Both the position numbers and the translations under genes were made by a program. This document shows positions 15,865 through 23,842 of a stretch of 52,695 nt of DNA, in pieces; within the stretch, counting starts at the first letter, position 1, and each line of letters starts with the position of its first letter. The notes below the pieces were generated by a model. It searched no databases. It was not told the origin of the DNA and saw nothing but the letters and a program-made list of their open reading frames with translations. Source of the stretch: a virus; the IMG/VR virus record IMGVR_UViG_3300031730_000008, positions 1 to 52,695 of that record. One strand, given 5' to 3'.

Positions 15865-16226
15865 TGCCCCAAAAGATACCACCGCCCGTTGGCATAGCAA
15901 AAGACGATCCGGCGCTTAATAGATGGTTAGTCGAGCTGACATCTATCCTCAATGCGAGCGGCATCGTCAGCATAGCTAACGTGACCGGCTTGGAAGCGGC
16001 GACGCTAGAACAAGAAATCACCACGATCAACGGTGAGATTTTGACAATCAATAACAAGCAAGCCACTTTCAACACTACGCTTGCGTTCTTTTTGCTTCAG
16101 AACAAAGTTTTCAACGGTCCTCTAGCGCCGGTTACGTTGCAGAGGGACGGAGACTGGTATGCACAGACGGGTGCGGCGAAGCACATCTACGTACAGGTTG
16201 CAGGCGTGTGGACGCTGATCGTCTAA
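15864..16226 (+). CDS. Small putative virion protein with coiled coil
   Basis: 120 residues. PPPVGIAKDDPALNRWLVEL at the start, a coiled-coil-like middle (LEAATLEQEITTINGEILTI) and a beta C-terminus (GDWYAQTGAAKHIYVQVAG) ending in VWTLIV. This helix-plus-beta layout recalls short tail-fibre or needle proteins. Follows the gp10-like gene in the same direction after two minus-strand genes. Role inferred from layout only. Confidence 0.6.
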   Translation: MPQKIPPPVGIAKDDPALNRWLVELTSILNASGIVSIANVTGLEAATLEQEITTINGEILTINNKQATFNTTLAFFLLQNKVFNGPLAPVTLQRDGDWYAQTGAAKHIYVQVAGVWTLIV

Positions 16227-16239
16227 CTTTGATGTGATG

Positions 16240-16401
16240 TTAACGCAATTCCAGTGCGGCCATGCATTCATTGCAAACAAGTGAGAACGCATCACGCATT
16301 TTATGTATCTCATCGCGGCAGTCTTCCGCGACCAATCTCTCAATTTTACGGGCGCACTTTGCGCACTTGAATCGGACGAACGGCCCAGAAACCCATGCCA
16401 T
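16240..16401 (-). CDS. Small zinc-ribbon-like protein
   Basis: 53 residues with two CxxC pairs (FKCAKCAR and LVCNECM) separated by a helix, the pattern of a zinc ribbon. AGGAGA seven bases upstream of ATG 16401; TAATG overlap with the preceding gene. Function unknown. Confidence 0.65.
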   Translation of the reverse strand: MAWVSGPFVRFKCAKCARKIERLVAEDCRDEIHKMRDAFSLVCNECMAALELR

Positions 16402-16583
16402 TACTTGTTCTCCTGCTTTAACTGCTGAGTAACGACTTTGGCGATGCCCCGCATGACGTCGGCCATTTCCTTGCGGGATTGCTCTCGACCTTGCGGCGTT
16501 GGGCAGTCCTGCGGGAAGTGCTTCAACCCCGGACAGTGCTGGCACTCTGCCGGTTCGATTGGCTGATACTTGAAATTGTCCAT
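16401..16583 (-). CDS. Small cysteine-containing protein
   Basis: 60 residues. CQHCPGLKHFPQDC could bind a metal; the C-terminal half is a charged helix (KEMADVMRGIAKVVTQQLKQ). Coupled by TAATG to the zinc-ribbon gene downstream and follows the VRR-NUC gene. Function unknown. Confidence 0.6.
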   Translation of the reverse strand: MDNFKYQPIEPAECQHCPGLKHFPQDCPTPQGREQSRKEMADVMRGIAKVVTQQLKQENK

Positions 16584-16596
16584 TGTTAACTACCTA

Positions 16597-16983
16597 TTAA
16601 AACAGCGTCACGCCTCTGACCGTACCCTGAAATTCCTCCAGCGTACGGCACACAAAGTACATGCCGCCAGTTGTTTCCCAATGCTTTTGAAACTGTTCTT
16701 GATCTGCAGTCTGTTCGCCTTCGTCGTCTTTCAGCTCGATAGCGATCTTGCGACCGTTGCGCGGAAACACCAGCCAATCGGCGACGCCAGCCTTGACGCC
16801 CATGCGTTTGAAATGCATGTGGGTGCCGAAGCCGCCGCGGCGTTCGTTGGCGACGTGGAAGGCCAATAGGTTCGGCATGGCCTGCTCAAGCCATTGCGCC
16901 GTTCGCAGTTGCAGTCTCTTTTCCTGCCGCTTCCGGGCAGGCTTGCGGGCCTTCTTAGCGGGCTTTTTTCGGGATGATGCCAA
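16597..16983 (-). CDS. VRR-NUC domain endonuclease
   Basis: 128 residues. Lys/Arg-rich start (KKPAKKARKPARKRQEK), then the VRR-NUC core: GVKAGVADWLVFP (catalytic Asp), KIAIELKDDEGEQ (E-x-K), Gln helix and MYFVCRTLEEF. Stand-alone VRR-NUC proteins belong to the PD-(D/E)XK group, and several cleave branched DNA such as Holliday junctions. Here it probably serves phage replication or recombination. Overlaps the upstream RHH-like gene by 29 bases. Confidence 0.85.
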   Translation of the reverse strand: MASSRKKPAKKARKPARKRQEKRLQLRTAQWLEQAMPNLLAFHVANERRGGFGTHMHFKRMGVKAGVADWLVFPRNGRKIAIELKDDEGEQTADQEQFQKHWETTGGMYFVCRTLEEFQGTVRGVTLF

Positions 16984-17158
16984 GATCCTCCAGCCTCCGC
17001 TCTTGGACCGGCAACCATGCCTCTATGGCCGCCAGGACCGCCGTAGAGCGGTTTTTGACGGCCTCCGCGTCGGTATTGCGGGCGACGAAATCGACGCGCA
17101 CGACCAAGGCGGCCGGCAAGCGTGCGGAAATCATTAGGGTTTTGCGTTCGGTGCTCAT
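16955..17158 (-). CDS. Ribbon-helix-helix-like small protein
   Basis: 67 residues: beta strand TLMISARLPAALV, two helices (RVDFVARNTDAEAVKNRSTA, VLAAIEAWL) in CopG/Arc order. Likely DNA-binding and possibly autoregulatory, since it is the first gene after the GTCATACA element at 17179-17188. No clear Shine-Dalgarno. Assignment rests on fold pattern only. Confidence 0.6.
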   Translation of the reverse strand: MSTERKTLMISARLPAALVVRVDFVARNTDAEAVKNRSTAVLAAIEAWLPVQERRLEDLGIIPKKAR

Positions 17159-17178
17159 GAATGATAGACTTAATCGAT

Positions 17179-17188
17179 GCTGTATGAC
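17179..17188 (-). promoter_or_regulatory. GTCATACA box upstream of the RHH-like gene
   Basis: Minus-strand GTCATACAGC, 20-30 bases before ATG 17158. The usual TTGAC is not present at the expected distance, so this is a degenerate member of the promoter family. Confidence 0.4.
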
Positions 17189-17204
17189 AAATCAAGGGCC
17201 GATC

Positions 17205-17828
17205 ATGGCAAATTTTGGCGAAGGTCTGGGCCAGTTCATCGGCTCCGAAATTGGCGCGAGCGATCTATCCTCTGCGCAGGGGGACGTCAAGAACACCGCG
17301 AACGCCTTCGGCTCCAACGTAGCGCCGTACAACACCTTTGGGCAGTCGTTCCTCAACCCCGCGACTGACACGGTTGGCAAGCTCGAAACCAAAGCCGGGC
17401 AGACGCTCGGTTACGAAGACTTTATGAAGGGCTATCAGACGTCGCCGGGTGCTCAGTACCAGATGCAGATGGCCGATGAGGCGCAGAACAATAGCGCCGC
17501 AGCGAAAGGTGGGCTGCTCTCCGGTACCAACTTGCGCGAGCTTTCGAGCATCAATCAAGGCATCTCTAACACGTACGCAAATCAGGCGTATGGCAGTTAT
17601 TTGCAGGGCAACCAAACACAGTTCGGGCAGCTCAGCTCCATACTCGGTGACATGTTCAAGGGCATTGGCGTAGGCGAGACCGCGACCGGGCAGCAAGCCG
17701 GCGTGGAAAGCAGCCAGATGAGCAGCCAAGCGCAGCTCGCGCAAGCGCAGGCGAAGAACGATCAAGGCAAGGGCTCCGGCCTGGGATCGATGTTCTCGGG
17801 GCTTGGATCTATGGCGCTGGCATTCTAG
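17205..17828 (+). CDS. DNA ejection protein, P22 gp7-like
   Basis: 207 residues. Gly/Ser/Gln-rich helical protein with segments FMKGYQTSPGAQYQMQM and AAAKGGLLSGTNLRELSS that mark a common podovirus ejection-protein family (pattern 'SPGYQFQ...SAAARGGLLSG'). Such proteins are packed in the head and injected to form the conduit for DNA entry. AAGGG lies upstream of the ATG. Works with the large internal protein at 34823. Confidence 0.75.
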   Translation: MANFGEGLGQFIGSEIGASDLSSAQGDVKNTANAFGSNVAPYNTFGQSFLNPATDTVGKLETKAGQTLGYEDFMKGYQTSPGAQYQMQMADEAQNNSAAAKGGLLSGTNLRELSSINQGISNTYANQAYGSYLQGNQTQFGQLSSILGDMFKGIGVGETATGQQAGVESSQMSSQAQLAQAQAKNDQGKGSGLGSMFSGLGSMALAF

Positions 17829-17998
17829 TCTTTTAGTCTCCAGACGTCACCGTTGGAAAAATCGCACTCATACAAGGCTGGATCAGGTACCCGGTGCGTG
17901 CCGTTTTCGATTTGCTGGCGCGTTATGATACGCGGGCGATCGTCGATACGTTTGTACGGCGGGTCGTTCTTGATTGGCATTGCGTCTTTGTCGATCAT
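17825..17998 (-). CDS. Small hypothetical protein
   Basis: 57 residues (MIDKDAMPIKNDPPYKRIDD, RVPDPALYECDFSNGDVWRL). Its start overlaps the acetyltransferase stop as ATGA and its stop abuts the convergent ejection-protein gene, so it fills the gap exactly. Polar, no membrane segment. Function unknown. Confidence 0.65.
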   Translation of the reverse strand: MIDKDAMPIKNDPPYKRIDDRPRIITRQQIENGTHRVPDPALYECDFSNGDVWRLKD

Positions 17999-18516
17999 CT
18001 TGTAATCCCGTACACAAACACGTCTTGCGGCTCGTTGCTCAGGTTCGGAAAGAACGCGAACCGCCGCAGCCTGCCCTCGCGCTCCGCGCCCATGCGTGCC
18101 AGCACCTTCTGTACGGGTAAGTTGTCAACATGGCAATACGCCCAAACGCGCCAGATTTGCGGGTACGTGAAAATCCACTGCACGAACGGTACGGAGAACT
18201 CGCGACCGGCACCGCGGGCTTCGCGGCTGCGGTTGAACGCGATCGTGAGTGTCGCTTGATGTCCGCGGATTTCCAGTCCGACGATGCCAAGGAACCGGGT
18301 AGCCTGGGGTTTTGTGCCATCCAGTACAGAAAGCCAGCGACCGGGGCCAGCTTGGTACCGCGAGATCAACACGTTTGCTTCCATGACGTTGCGGAGCTGC
18401 GGCACGCCCATGTAGCGCACTGTATCGGCGTCGCCGAGCAAGGCGTACAGGTCCGGGGCGTCCCACAGGTTGACGTCCCGGATCGTAAAGCGGCCTAGTT
18501 GGGCGGTGGATTTCAT
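17995..18516 (-). CDS. GNAT-family N-acetyltransferase (RimJ/RimL-like)
   Basis: 173 residues. Start at 18516, ATGA overlapping the upstream stop. Pattern of the GNAT fold: FTIRDVNLWDAPDLYALL at the start, FLGIVGLEIRGHQATLTIAF as the central beta strands, a Gly-rich acetyl-CoA region (SREARGAGREFSVPFVQWIF) and WRVWAYCHVDNLPVQKVLAR near the end, as in RimJ/RimL. Would transfer acetyl from acetyl-CoA to an amine. In a phage the target could be a host or virion protein; unknown. Confidence 0.75.
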   Translation of the reverse strand: MKSTAQLGRFTIRDVNLWDAPDLYALLGDADTVRYMGVPQLRNVMEANVLISRYQAGPGRWLSVLDGTKPQATRFLGIVGLEIRGHQATLTIAFNRSREARGAGREFSVPFVQWIFTYPQIWRVWAYCHVDNLPVQKVLARMGAEREGRLRRFAFFPNLSNEPQDVFVYGITR

Positions 18517-18707
18517 CCGTGCTTGCTCTGCAGTTTCCAAAGATTGCGAATTGCGCCTTGTTCAGTACGGCCCCAGCCAATTGGAAAACATGCGCCGTGA
18601 AATTGAGTACGATAGACGGCAATCCATCCGCCTAACGGGTGACGGCTTGCAGTAATATGGCCCCCGCGAGGGTCGCCGTACGTGACTATCGGGCCAGCTT
18701 TTTTCAT
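18513..18707 (-). CDS. Small hypothetical protein
   Basis: 64 residues (GPIVTYGDPRGGHITASRHP, WIAVYRTQFHGACFPIGWGR). Overlaps the polymerase stop and the acetyltransferase start by ATGA at both ends, so it is translated as part of the polymerase operon. Compact beta-rich appearance; function unknown. Confidence 0.65.
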   Translation of the reverse strand: MKKAGPIVTYGDPRGGHITASRHPLGGWIAVYRTQFHGACFPIGWGRTEQGAIRNLWKLQSKHG

Positions 18708-20614
18708 TTCCTCATCCTCTCTGCCTCGTAACCTTCACAGTCCAGCGGCAGCCCCGCCGTCCACGGCCTAGGACGCCGCATGATCGCGCGCATCTGCGCC
18801 GAGCGTTCCTTTGCCACGGCAATCGGTGCAGCGGCCAGGATGCTATCGTACACGTCCAGCAGCAACACGACGTCGGGCAGCTCGCGTTCAATATCGGCCT
18901 CCGCAGCGGTCACCAGATCGCGCGTCATGCTCTGGCAGGCGATCTCCAGCAGCGAACCGCCGAAAGCTTTCTGACGCATCATGGCACCAAACTTGCCCCG
19001 GAAAAACGCCATTTCGCCCGTGTGCGTGATATGAGCGGAGTAGTGCGGCACGGGGCGGCCGGAGGGCAGAAGCATCCAAATCGTTCCGGTTGCGTCCTTC
19101 TGAAACGCGATTTTGCCGGCGGGGAAGATCCGGCCGGGTTGTTCGTAAATCGCAAATTTGAAGGCATCGCCGAGCGCGTACCAGAGATCGACAAGCAATG
19201 GATTTGCCTGTCGGTAGCCGTCGATATCCGATCGCGCTTTGATCTCGTCCATATTATTGCCGGCGCGGCGTTGGTGCGCCATGTACGTTTTCCAGCCTAG
19301 TTGGTAGTTGCCTCCGAGCGTCACTGATTTGTAGCTTTGCCGTTCCTGGGGGTGCGTTGCCTTGGTTGAACCCGGAGGGCACCGCCCCATCGCTATCGCG
19401 TTGTAGATGTACGGGTCACCGCCTGATGCCAAGAGGTTCAAACGCTCTTGGTCGCCAGCCATCCACAGCGCAATCCGGTACTCCGCTTGCGACAAATCGT
19501 CATCACAAATCATCCAGCTTTCGGGCGCGACGATGCAGCCGCGCAAGGCGTCGGTCAGTGCGATGTTGCCGTATTTGAAGCCTTGCTTTAGCCCCCAAAT
19601 GACTTGCTCAGGATCGTACTGCCCGGATGGGCGTGCGATGTTGAACATGTTCGCGCCCTCAGACGTACCGCGGCCGGAGCGGGCGCCAAAATATCGAGTA
19701 GCGTCTTTGTAGTAGCCGCCAACGTGACGGTCCAGCAGCGCTTGGGCCTTGAGCGGCGCGGAGCCGCCCTCCGCTTGCAGTAGCTCTAGGATCTCCCGTA
19801 CGTCGGGGTGCAAGTCGTCATCGGCCAACTTTTCAGCGACGACGTGTTTTTGCGTACTTTCTAGATTGGCACCCCTGGCGTTACACCACTCCATGATGCG
19901 TGAGCGCTGCGACAGTTTCGTTACTGAATTTTTCGTTACCGCCATTAATCGATGCATGCTTTCCGCTTCGATCTCTTCGCGACGGAGTGCGATAGCGGTT
20001 GCGAGCTGGATATCGATCGGAAGCCCGATTTCATTTTTGCGCCAAGTACGCTCGAAAATCAGATGTTCGTCAACCGACAGCGGCGGCAAACGCTCATCCA
20101 GATCGATCAGGCAACGGCGATCTTCCTTGGCGTAACGGACCAGCGTTTCGTATACGTCAAGCTTTTCGTTGAACGTACCGTCACGCTGCGGTGCCATCGT
20201 GGCGCGCATAGCCGCACGGCCTGCTTTGTCTTTGCCCTTGAGACCTAGCGCCATACAAACTTCGTCCAGTCCGCCGGGCAGCGCAAGCGCCTGGGCGCGG
20301 CCCATGGTGCAATCAATCTTGGATAGCGGCAGGTCAAGAAACGGATTTTGACGTAGCAAAATATTGACATCAAAATTTGCGTGATGCGCGATGAAACGCC
20401 GGCACTGCCGGATGTCGCTGTACAGATCCGCGAGCGTGTGGCTACCGAGATGTGGGTGGACCGGACACGCACATTTGTCGACGCCGCGAAAGCGCCATAC
20501 CGCAACCGTGATTTGCGTGGATGGGTCGGCGGCGTAACGACGCACGCCGGCCTTTTTCAAGTCGACGCGGCTGCGGGTCTCCAGATCGCACGGGAGGTCG
20601 TCAGGGTGCAACAT
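18704..20614 (-). CDS. DNA polymerase I (family A) with 3'-5' exonuclease
   Basis: 636 residues from 20614 (GGGA six bases upstream); a start at 20638 would add eight. Exonuclease motifs: CDLETRS, HHANFDVNILL and YAKEDRRCLIDLD. Polymerase motif A is DDDLSQAEYRIALW, motif B RQSYKSVTLGGNYQLG, and motif C reads LLLDVYDSILA where most family-A enzymes have VHDE. So the second acidic residue of motif C is replaced by Ser and the His by Tyr. The essential Asp is kept. Replicates the phage genome with the primase-helicase at 27850 and ssDNA-binding protein at 20865. Confidence 0.92.
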   Translation of the reverse strand: MLHPDDLPCDLETRSRVDLKKAGVRRYAADPSTQITVAVWRFRGVDKCACPVHPHLGSHTLADLYSDIRQCRRFIAHHANFDVNILLRQNPFLDLPLSKIDCTMGRAQALALPGGLDEVCMALGLKGKDKAGRAAMRATMAPQRDGTFNEKLDVYETLVRYAKEDRRCLIDLDERLPPLSVDEHLIFERTWRKNEIGLPIDIQLATAIALRREEIEAESMHRLMAVTKNSVTKLSQRSRIMEWCNARGANLESTQKHVVAEKLADDDLHPDVREILELLQAEGGSAPLKAQALLDRHVGGYYKDATRYFGARSGRGTSEGANMFNIARPSGQYDPEQVIWGLKQGFKYGNIALTDALRGCIVAPESWMICDDDLSQAEYRIALWMAGDQERLNLLASGGDPYIYNAIAMGRCPPGSTKATHPQERQSYKSVTLGGNYQLGWKTYMAHQRRAGNNMDEIKARSDIDGYRQANPLLVDLWYALGDAFKFAIYEQPGRIFPAGKIAFQKDATGTIWMLLPSGRPVPHYSAHITHTGEMAFFRGKFGAMMRQKAFGGSLLEIACQSMTRDLVTAAEADIERELPDVVLLLDVYDSILAAAPIAVAKERSAQMRAIMRRPRPWTAGLPLDCEGYEAERMRK

Positions 20615-20798
20615 TGGCGTCCCATGCTGCGACCACATTGCGCAAAATTCCTAATATCTCCGATGCTTCGTTAAGCCTGACGCGTGCTTTCTTTTGACCA
20701 CCACCTGACGTCATCTCTTCGCGTCGGGTGTTCAGGTTTACGCGGTCTTGCAATGCAGCAAGCATGCGGTCAGCTAACTCTCGGGTGCGCGGTGCCAT
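20601..20798 (-). CDS. Small helical protein
   Basis: 65 residues, helical and charged (TRELADRMLAALQDRVNLNT, RVRLNEASEILGILRNVVAA). Preceded by the conserved leader with GCTGGAGAGC, directly after a terminator, and overlapping the polymerase start. Possibly a replication accessory; unknown. Confidence 0.65.
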   Translation of the reverse strand: MAPRTRELADRMLAALQDRVNLNTRREEMTSGGGQKKARVRLNEASEILGILRNVVAAWDANVAP

Positions 20799-20803
20799 AG
20801 CAA

Positions 20804-20816
20804 TGCTCTCCAGCGT
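20804..20816 (-). promoter_or_regulatory. Conserved leader / Shine-Dalgarno (CGCTGGAGAGCA)
   Basis: Copy of the leader found six times in the genome; supplies GGAGAG before ATG 20798. Here it follows a hairpin and T-run immediately, without a recognisable promoter between. Confidence 0.7.
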
Positions 20817-20848
20817 GAAAAATCAGCCCGGAGCTTTGGTTCCGGGCT
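20816..20848 (-). terminator. Rho-independent terminator after the ssDNA-binding gene
   Basis: Minus strand: AGCCCGGA, loop ACCAAAGC, TCCGGGCT, then GATTTTT. Lies between the SSB-like stop (20865) and the polymerase gene set, so downstream expression needs read-through or antitermination. Confidence 0.85.
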
Positions 20849-20864
20849 AGTCTGCGTTCAGTGG

Positions 20865-21656
20865 TTAGCGCTGACCGAACGGGTTCGCAGGGTTAGAAGG
20901 GAACACAGCATTTCCACCGAAAGCCGGTCCAGTCTGGCCCGGGACCGGAGCCCCGAAGGCAGGGTTTGTCGTCATCGGGGCAAACCCTCCGGCCGGTGCC
21001 GTAAAACCCGGCGCCCCCTGTGGCGCGAAGGGCTGGCCCCCATGCTGCGGAGCCCCGCCAAAGCCCGGAGCACCTTGGAAGCCTGCAACCTGCAAGCCCT
21101 GCCGCTGAGCTTGCTGCATTAGTTCCGCACCGGACACCGAGTTGGCGAACACGATCTCCTCGCCGGGGCCGGAGAACACGACGGCATTCAGATACAGCTT
21201 GATCGCACGGTTGTTCTGTCCGCTCACCGCAGCCGTACCGCCGACCATGCAGTAGTCACCGGACTTGACGCCCACCTTGTTCGCCAGTTTCGTCAGCGCA
21301 CCGCCGGCTTGTACCAGCTCCACGTTTGGCGGATTGCTGGTGGACGCATTGAAAAGCCAGTGACCCTTGGCGAACTCGGACGACTTGCCGTCCGGGCTCG
21401 GCGTGTCGCCATCCTGAATGCGCCAGTCGATGATTTGCGGGTTGTTCTGGCTGATCTTGCCAAGCGCTTGCACCAGTCCGGCCAGCGCTGGCTCGACATG
21501 CCACTGTGCCTGCGTCTTCGGAACGATGAAGCCAGCGAAGTAGTTCGGCTTTCTCTGTTCCTGCCCCTTGTAATCGGTGCTGGGCGTCCAGAGGTGCCGC
21601 ATGTCGGCGATACGCACGTTGAACAAGGTGAATGGTTCATACTGTCTTTGTGCCAT
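20865..21656 (-). CDS. ssDNA-binding protein (DUF2815-like)
   Basis: 263 residues. Start at 21656. Residues ~5-175 (FTLFNVRIADMRHLW, NYFAGFIVPKTQAQWHVE, WLFNASTSNP, VGVKSGDYCMVGG, NRAIKLYLNAVVFSGPGEE) match the DUF2815/OB-fold ssDNA-binding family that accompanies DUF2800 nucleases and polymerase I in phages. The C-terminal ~90 residues are Gly/Pro/Phe-rich and disordered, ending NPANPFGQR, as in SSB tails. Own promoter (21694-21722) and terminator. Confidence 0.8.
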   Translation of the reverse strand: MAQRQYEPFTLFNVRIADMRHLWTPSTDYKGQEQRKPNYFAGFIVPKTQAQWHVEPALAGLVQALGKISQNNPQIIDWRIQDGDTPSPDGKSSEFAKGHWLFNASTSNPPNVELVQAGGALTKLANKVGVKSGDYCMVGGTAAVSGQNNRAIKLYLNAVVFSGPGEEIVFANSVSGAELMQQAQRQGLQVAGFQGAPGFGGAPQHGGQPFAPQGAPGFTAPAGGFAPMTTNPAFGAPVPGQTGPAFGGNAVFPSNPANPFGQR

Positions 21657-21693
21657 TTTCAATTTTCCATTTGTCAGAGGTTCAAGCGGGTGG

Positions 21694-21722
21694 AGTGTAC
21701 GGGCGGGCTAGGAGTTAGTCAA
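21694..21722 (-). promoter_or_regulatory. Promoter of the ssDNA-binding gene
   Basis: Minus strand: TTGACT, 17-base spacer, TACACT. The -35 lies in the last codons of the upstream small gene. Confidence 0.6.
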
Positions 21723-21888
21723 GCTTTTCTATGGCATCTGCGATACGACGCAGATCCGTAACAATGACACGCGCCAATGCCAAACCAGCGACGACAGCCG
21801 CGAACTCTTTCGGGTTCTTGTGGGCGTCTTTGTCATCGATCATGCCAGATAGCTTAGCGAATAGATTGTTGATGTCATCTAGCGGCAT
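21715..21888 (-). CDS. Small helical protein
   Basis: 57 residues (MPLDDINNLFAKLSGMIDDK, KEFAAVVAGLALARVIV). Begins one base after the nuclease stop and carries the -35 of the next promoter in its last codons. Predominantly helical. Function unknown. Confidence 0.65.
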   Translation of the reverse strand: MPLDDINNLFAKLSGMIDDKDAHKNPKEFAAVVAGLALARVIVTDLRRIADAIEKLD

Positions 21889-21889
21889 G

Positions 21890-22843
21890 TCAGTACACAG
21901 CCTTTAGCTGTCCCTCTGGTTTGTGCGTAGCGACGGCTACGTACTGCTTTCCTGCCGGCCCTAGTTTCTCTGCCTGGGCTGGCGAAATCGGTTTCACACC
22001 CTTTGCGCCAAATTGCTGGTGTAGAAACTCGGCGGCTTGAATTGCATCGTTGTACGCACGGAAGCTGCGCTGTGCTTTGAGCGCTGTACCTTCGGCCGTG
22101 CGTCCCAGCTTCAAATGAGCCGTCAACGCCTCTTCGTACACTTCCTTGACATCGCCAAGCGCGCGAATAAGACGCAGCAACCGCACCAGCTCTTGCGTCG
22201 TGAGATCCTCGATACGGCGTGTCATGGCGCCCATAACAAAGCCGGCGTCCGTCGACATGGCGGGGCAGACTTGGAATGCCTTGCACCAGCGGCATTGCGG
22301 CCCGGGCTTCGGCGCGCTGCGATCTGCGATCGCACGCAGTACACGCGCCTTGTGCGCCTCAATTTCAGAACGATGGTGCACCCACTGTTTCCATGGGTCG
22401 TCATCAAGGCCGTTCGGCTGGTAAATCACAAAACGGAACCACTCGGCATCGTTGTTGGCGAGCAAACAAGCGGCGTACGTCATAAGCTGCATGTTATGCT
22501 TTGCAGGCGCGTCCCACTTGCCAAATTTGCCGTCAAGGATCGTGATAACGTTCCAACCATTGCGCCAGCCATGCGAGAAAACATCAATCGTGCCGCCGCA
22601 GTTATCAGCCAGGCGTACGCGCAGTTCTCGTACCGTGGATGGCGGATTTTCAAGCTGCGCCAGGAACGCTTCCACCTCCGGGTAGCCGCCGGCCTCCATG
22701 ACGCTGTGCTTCGCCGTACCGGCGTCGGCCGCTTCAATTGTGCTCGCCTTCTTTGGCGCGTCGGGCACGGCATTGAGCGCGGACCACGAGCATTCGATCC
22801 ATGTCGCGGTGCTGGAGGCGTTGAAAACATCGTGGTCGCTCAT
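21890..22843 (-). CDS. PD-(D/E)XK exonuclease, DUF2800-like
   Basis: 317 residues. Start at 22843 (TGATG overlap, GGAG upstream). N-terminal FNASSTATWIECSWSAL with the first Cys, GTAKHSVME, catalytic GTIDVF ... VITILDGKFGKWDA (D-x-K), QLMTYAACL, then CRWCKAFQVCP giving three further Cys for an iron-sulphur cluster as in Cas4/AddB. The last ~75 residues (FGAKGVKPISPAQAEKLGP) are paralogous to the separate protein at 32533. Acts in DNA processing or recombination with the neighbouring ssDNA-binding protein. Confidence 0.8.
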   Translation of the reverse strand: MSDHDVFNASSTATWIECSWSALNAVPDAPKKASTIEAADAGTAKHSVMEAGGYPEVEAFLAQLENPPSTVRELRVRLADNCGGTIDVFSHGWRNGWNVITILDGKFGKWDAPAKHNMQLMTYAACLLANNDAEWFRFVIYQPNGLDDDPWKQWVHHRSEIEAHKARVLRAIADRSAPKPGPQCRWCKAFQVCPAMSTDAGFVMGAMTRRIEDLTTQELVRLLRLIRALGDVKEVYEEALTAHLKLGRTAEGTALKAQRSFRAYNDAIQAAEFLHQQFGAKGVKPISPAQAEKLGPAGKQYVAVATHKPEGQLKAVY

Positions 22844-22992
22844 CAATCAGGCTCCACTTCCTTCGGCAGCGCTTCGTCAAGTAGCTCGATAGCCGTGCAT
22901 AGCACACGCTTGAGCTGTTCGATCGCCTCGTAAATGTTATCGTAGTCGATCCGTGCTACGTCGTTGTATAGGTACTGCAGTTTTTGTCTCAT
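22843..22992 (-). CDS. Small helical protein
   Basis: 49 residues, acidic amphipathic helices (NIYEAIEQLKRVLCTAIELL). ATGA overlap with the upstream gene and TGATG with the nuclease, so fully coupled. Function unknown. Confidence 0.65.
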   Translation of the reverse strand: MRQKLQYLYNDVARIDYDNIYEAIEQLKRVLCTAIELLDEALPKEVEPD

Positions 22993-23192
22993 ACCCGCTC
23001 TCGCCTCTTGCCGTGCGACGTGCACAACCGCACGCCGAGCCTGCGCTGGTACAGATAAACCGTGCGGACATGCAGGCCCATCGTAATCGCCAGCAAAAAT
23101 GGATCAACCGTGGGGTTGTCGCGAATGATAGCGTCCCGCTCTGCGGTATACATTGCGGGCCTCTTGCGCGGGTAGAGCACGGTTTCATCCAT
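22989..23192 (-). CDS. Small helix-turn-helix-like protein
   Basis: 67 residues. AERDAIIRDNPTVDPFLLAI followed by TMGLHVRTVYLYQRRLG reads as a helix-turn-helix of the kind that recognises DNA. GAGG lies five bases before the ATG. May be a regulator of the nuclease operon; inferred from the fold pattern. Confidence 0.6.
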   Translation of the reverse strand: MDETVLYPRKRPAMYTAERDAIIRDNPTVDPFLLAITMGLHVRTVYLYQRRLGVRLCTSHGKRRERV

Positions 23193-23288
23193 GATCGCCT
23201 CGAAAAGTACTACCCGGAGGAAGCCCTACCACTCCCTCCGGGCCGCCAGTTTTCCGCAGGAGGCTGGTCCCGCGCTGACGTTTTCGTG

Positions 23289-23768
23289 TTACGCCAAGCC
23301 CATCAGCTTCGCGAGCTTCATCAGATTTTCGGTCGCCATGCGCGGCAGGAAGTGTTCCTGAATTTGCTGCAGGGTCGCCTGCGCAGCGTCGGGGCCGATG
23401 CTGTCACGGAAGAACTTCAGCGCGTCATTGAGGGACGCCGGATTAGCTCCGATCGATGCATTCGCCCGTTCATTGATGCTTTTGACGAGCGCCAGGACTT
23501 CGGGCGCCGGCCCGGTGGCAGCGGCTACAGGGAACACCGGCGCCGCCTGTCCTGCACCAGCCGCCTGGGGCGCAAAGGCCGTGGGGTTGAAAGCAGCCAT
23601 CGACGCTTCGGCTCTGGTAGGGATCGCCATAGGTGCTGGGGTCAGTGCAGGACCGATTGCAGGCTGCGCGGGGGCGTCGTCGACGTCCTCGCCTTTCTTG
23701 CCGCGCGTGCCCTTGAGCTGCGCATAAAATTCCTTCAGTTCCGCAATGCTGTCAAATTCGAGCTTCAT
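23289..23768 (-). CDS. Hypothetical early protein
   Basis: 159 residues: helical start (MKLEFDSIAELKEFYAQLKG), Lys/Asp stretch, long Ala/Pro-rich linker, and helical C-terminal domain (DALKFFRDSIGPDAAQATLQ). Driven by the promoter at 23796-23824 with AAGGGA upstream of the start. Two-domain layout with a flexible linker resembles replication adaptors, but no family was recognised. Confidence 0.7.
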   Translation of the reverse strand: MKLEFDSIAELKEFYAQLKGTRGKKGEDVDDAPAQPAIGPALTPAPMAIPTRAEASMAAFNPTAFAPQAAGAGQAAPVFPVAAATGPAPEVLALVKSINERANASIGANPASLNDALKFFRDSIGPDAAQATLQQIQEHFLPRMATENLMKLAKLMGLA

Positions 23769-23795
23769 GTTTGGTTCCCTTGTGAAAGACGCCTG

Positions 23796-23824
23796 TGTAT
23801 GACAAAACCCGTCGCTTGCGTCAA
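23796..23824 (-). promoter_or_regulatory. GTCATACA-family promoter
   Basis: Minus strand TTGAC, 16 bases, GTCATACA, upstream of the gene starting at 23768. Confidence 0.6.
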
Positions 23825-23842
23825 GTGCGTACGGAAAAAGAA

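Noticed and set aside
23200-23262. CCCGGAGG...CCTCCGGG inverted repeat as terminator
   Set aside because: Stem is plausible but no T-run follows on either strand and it lies between coupled early genes; not strong enough to list.
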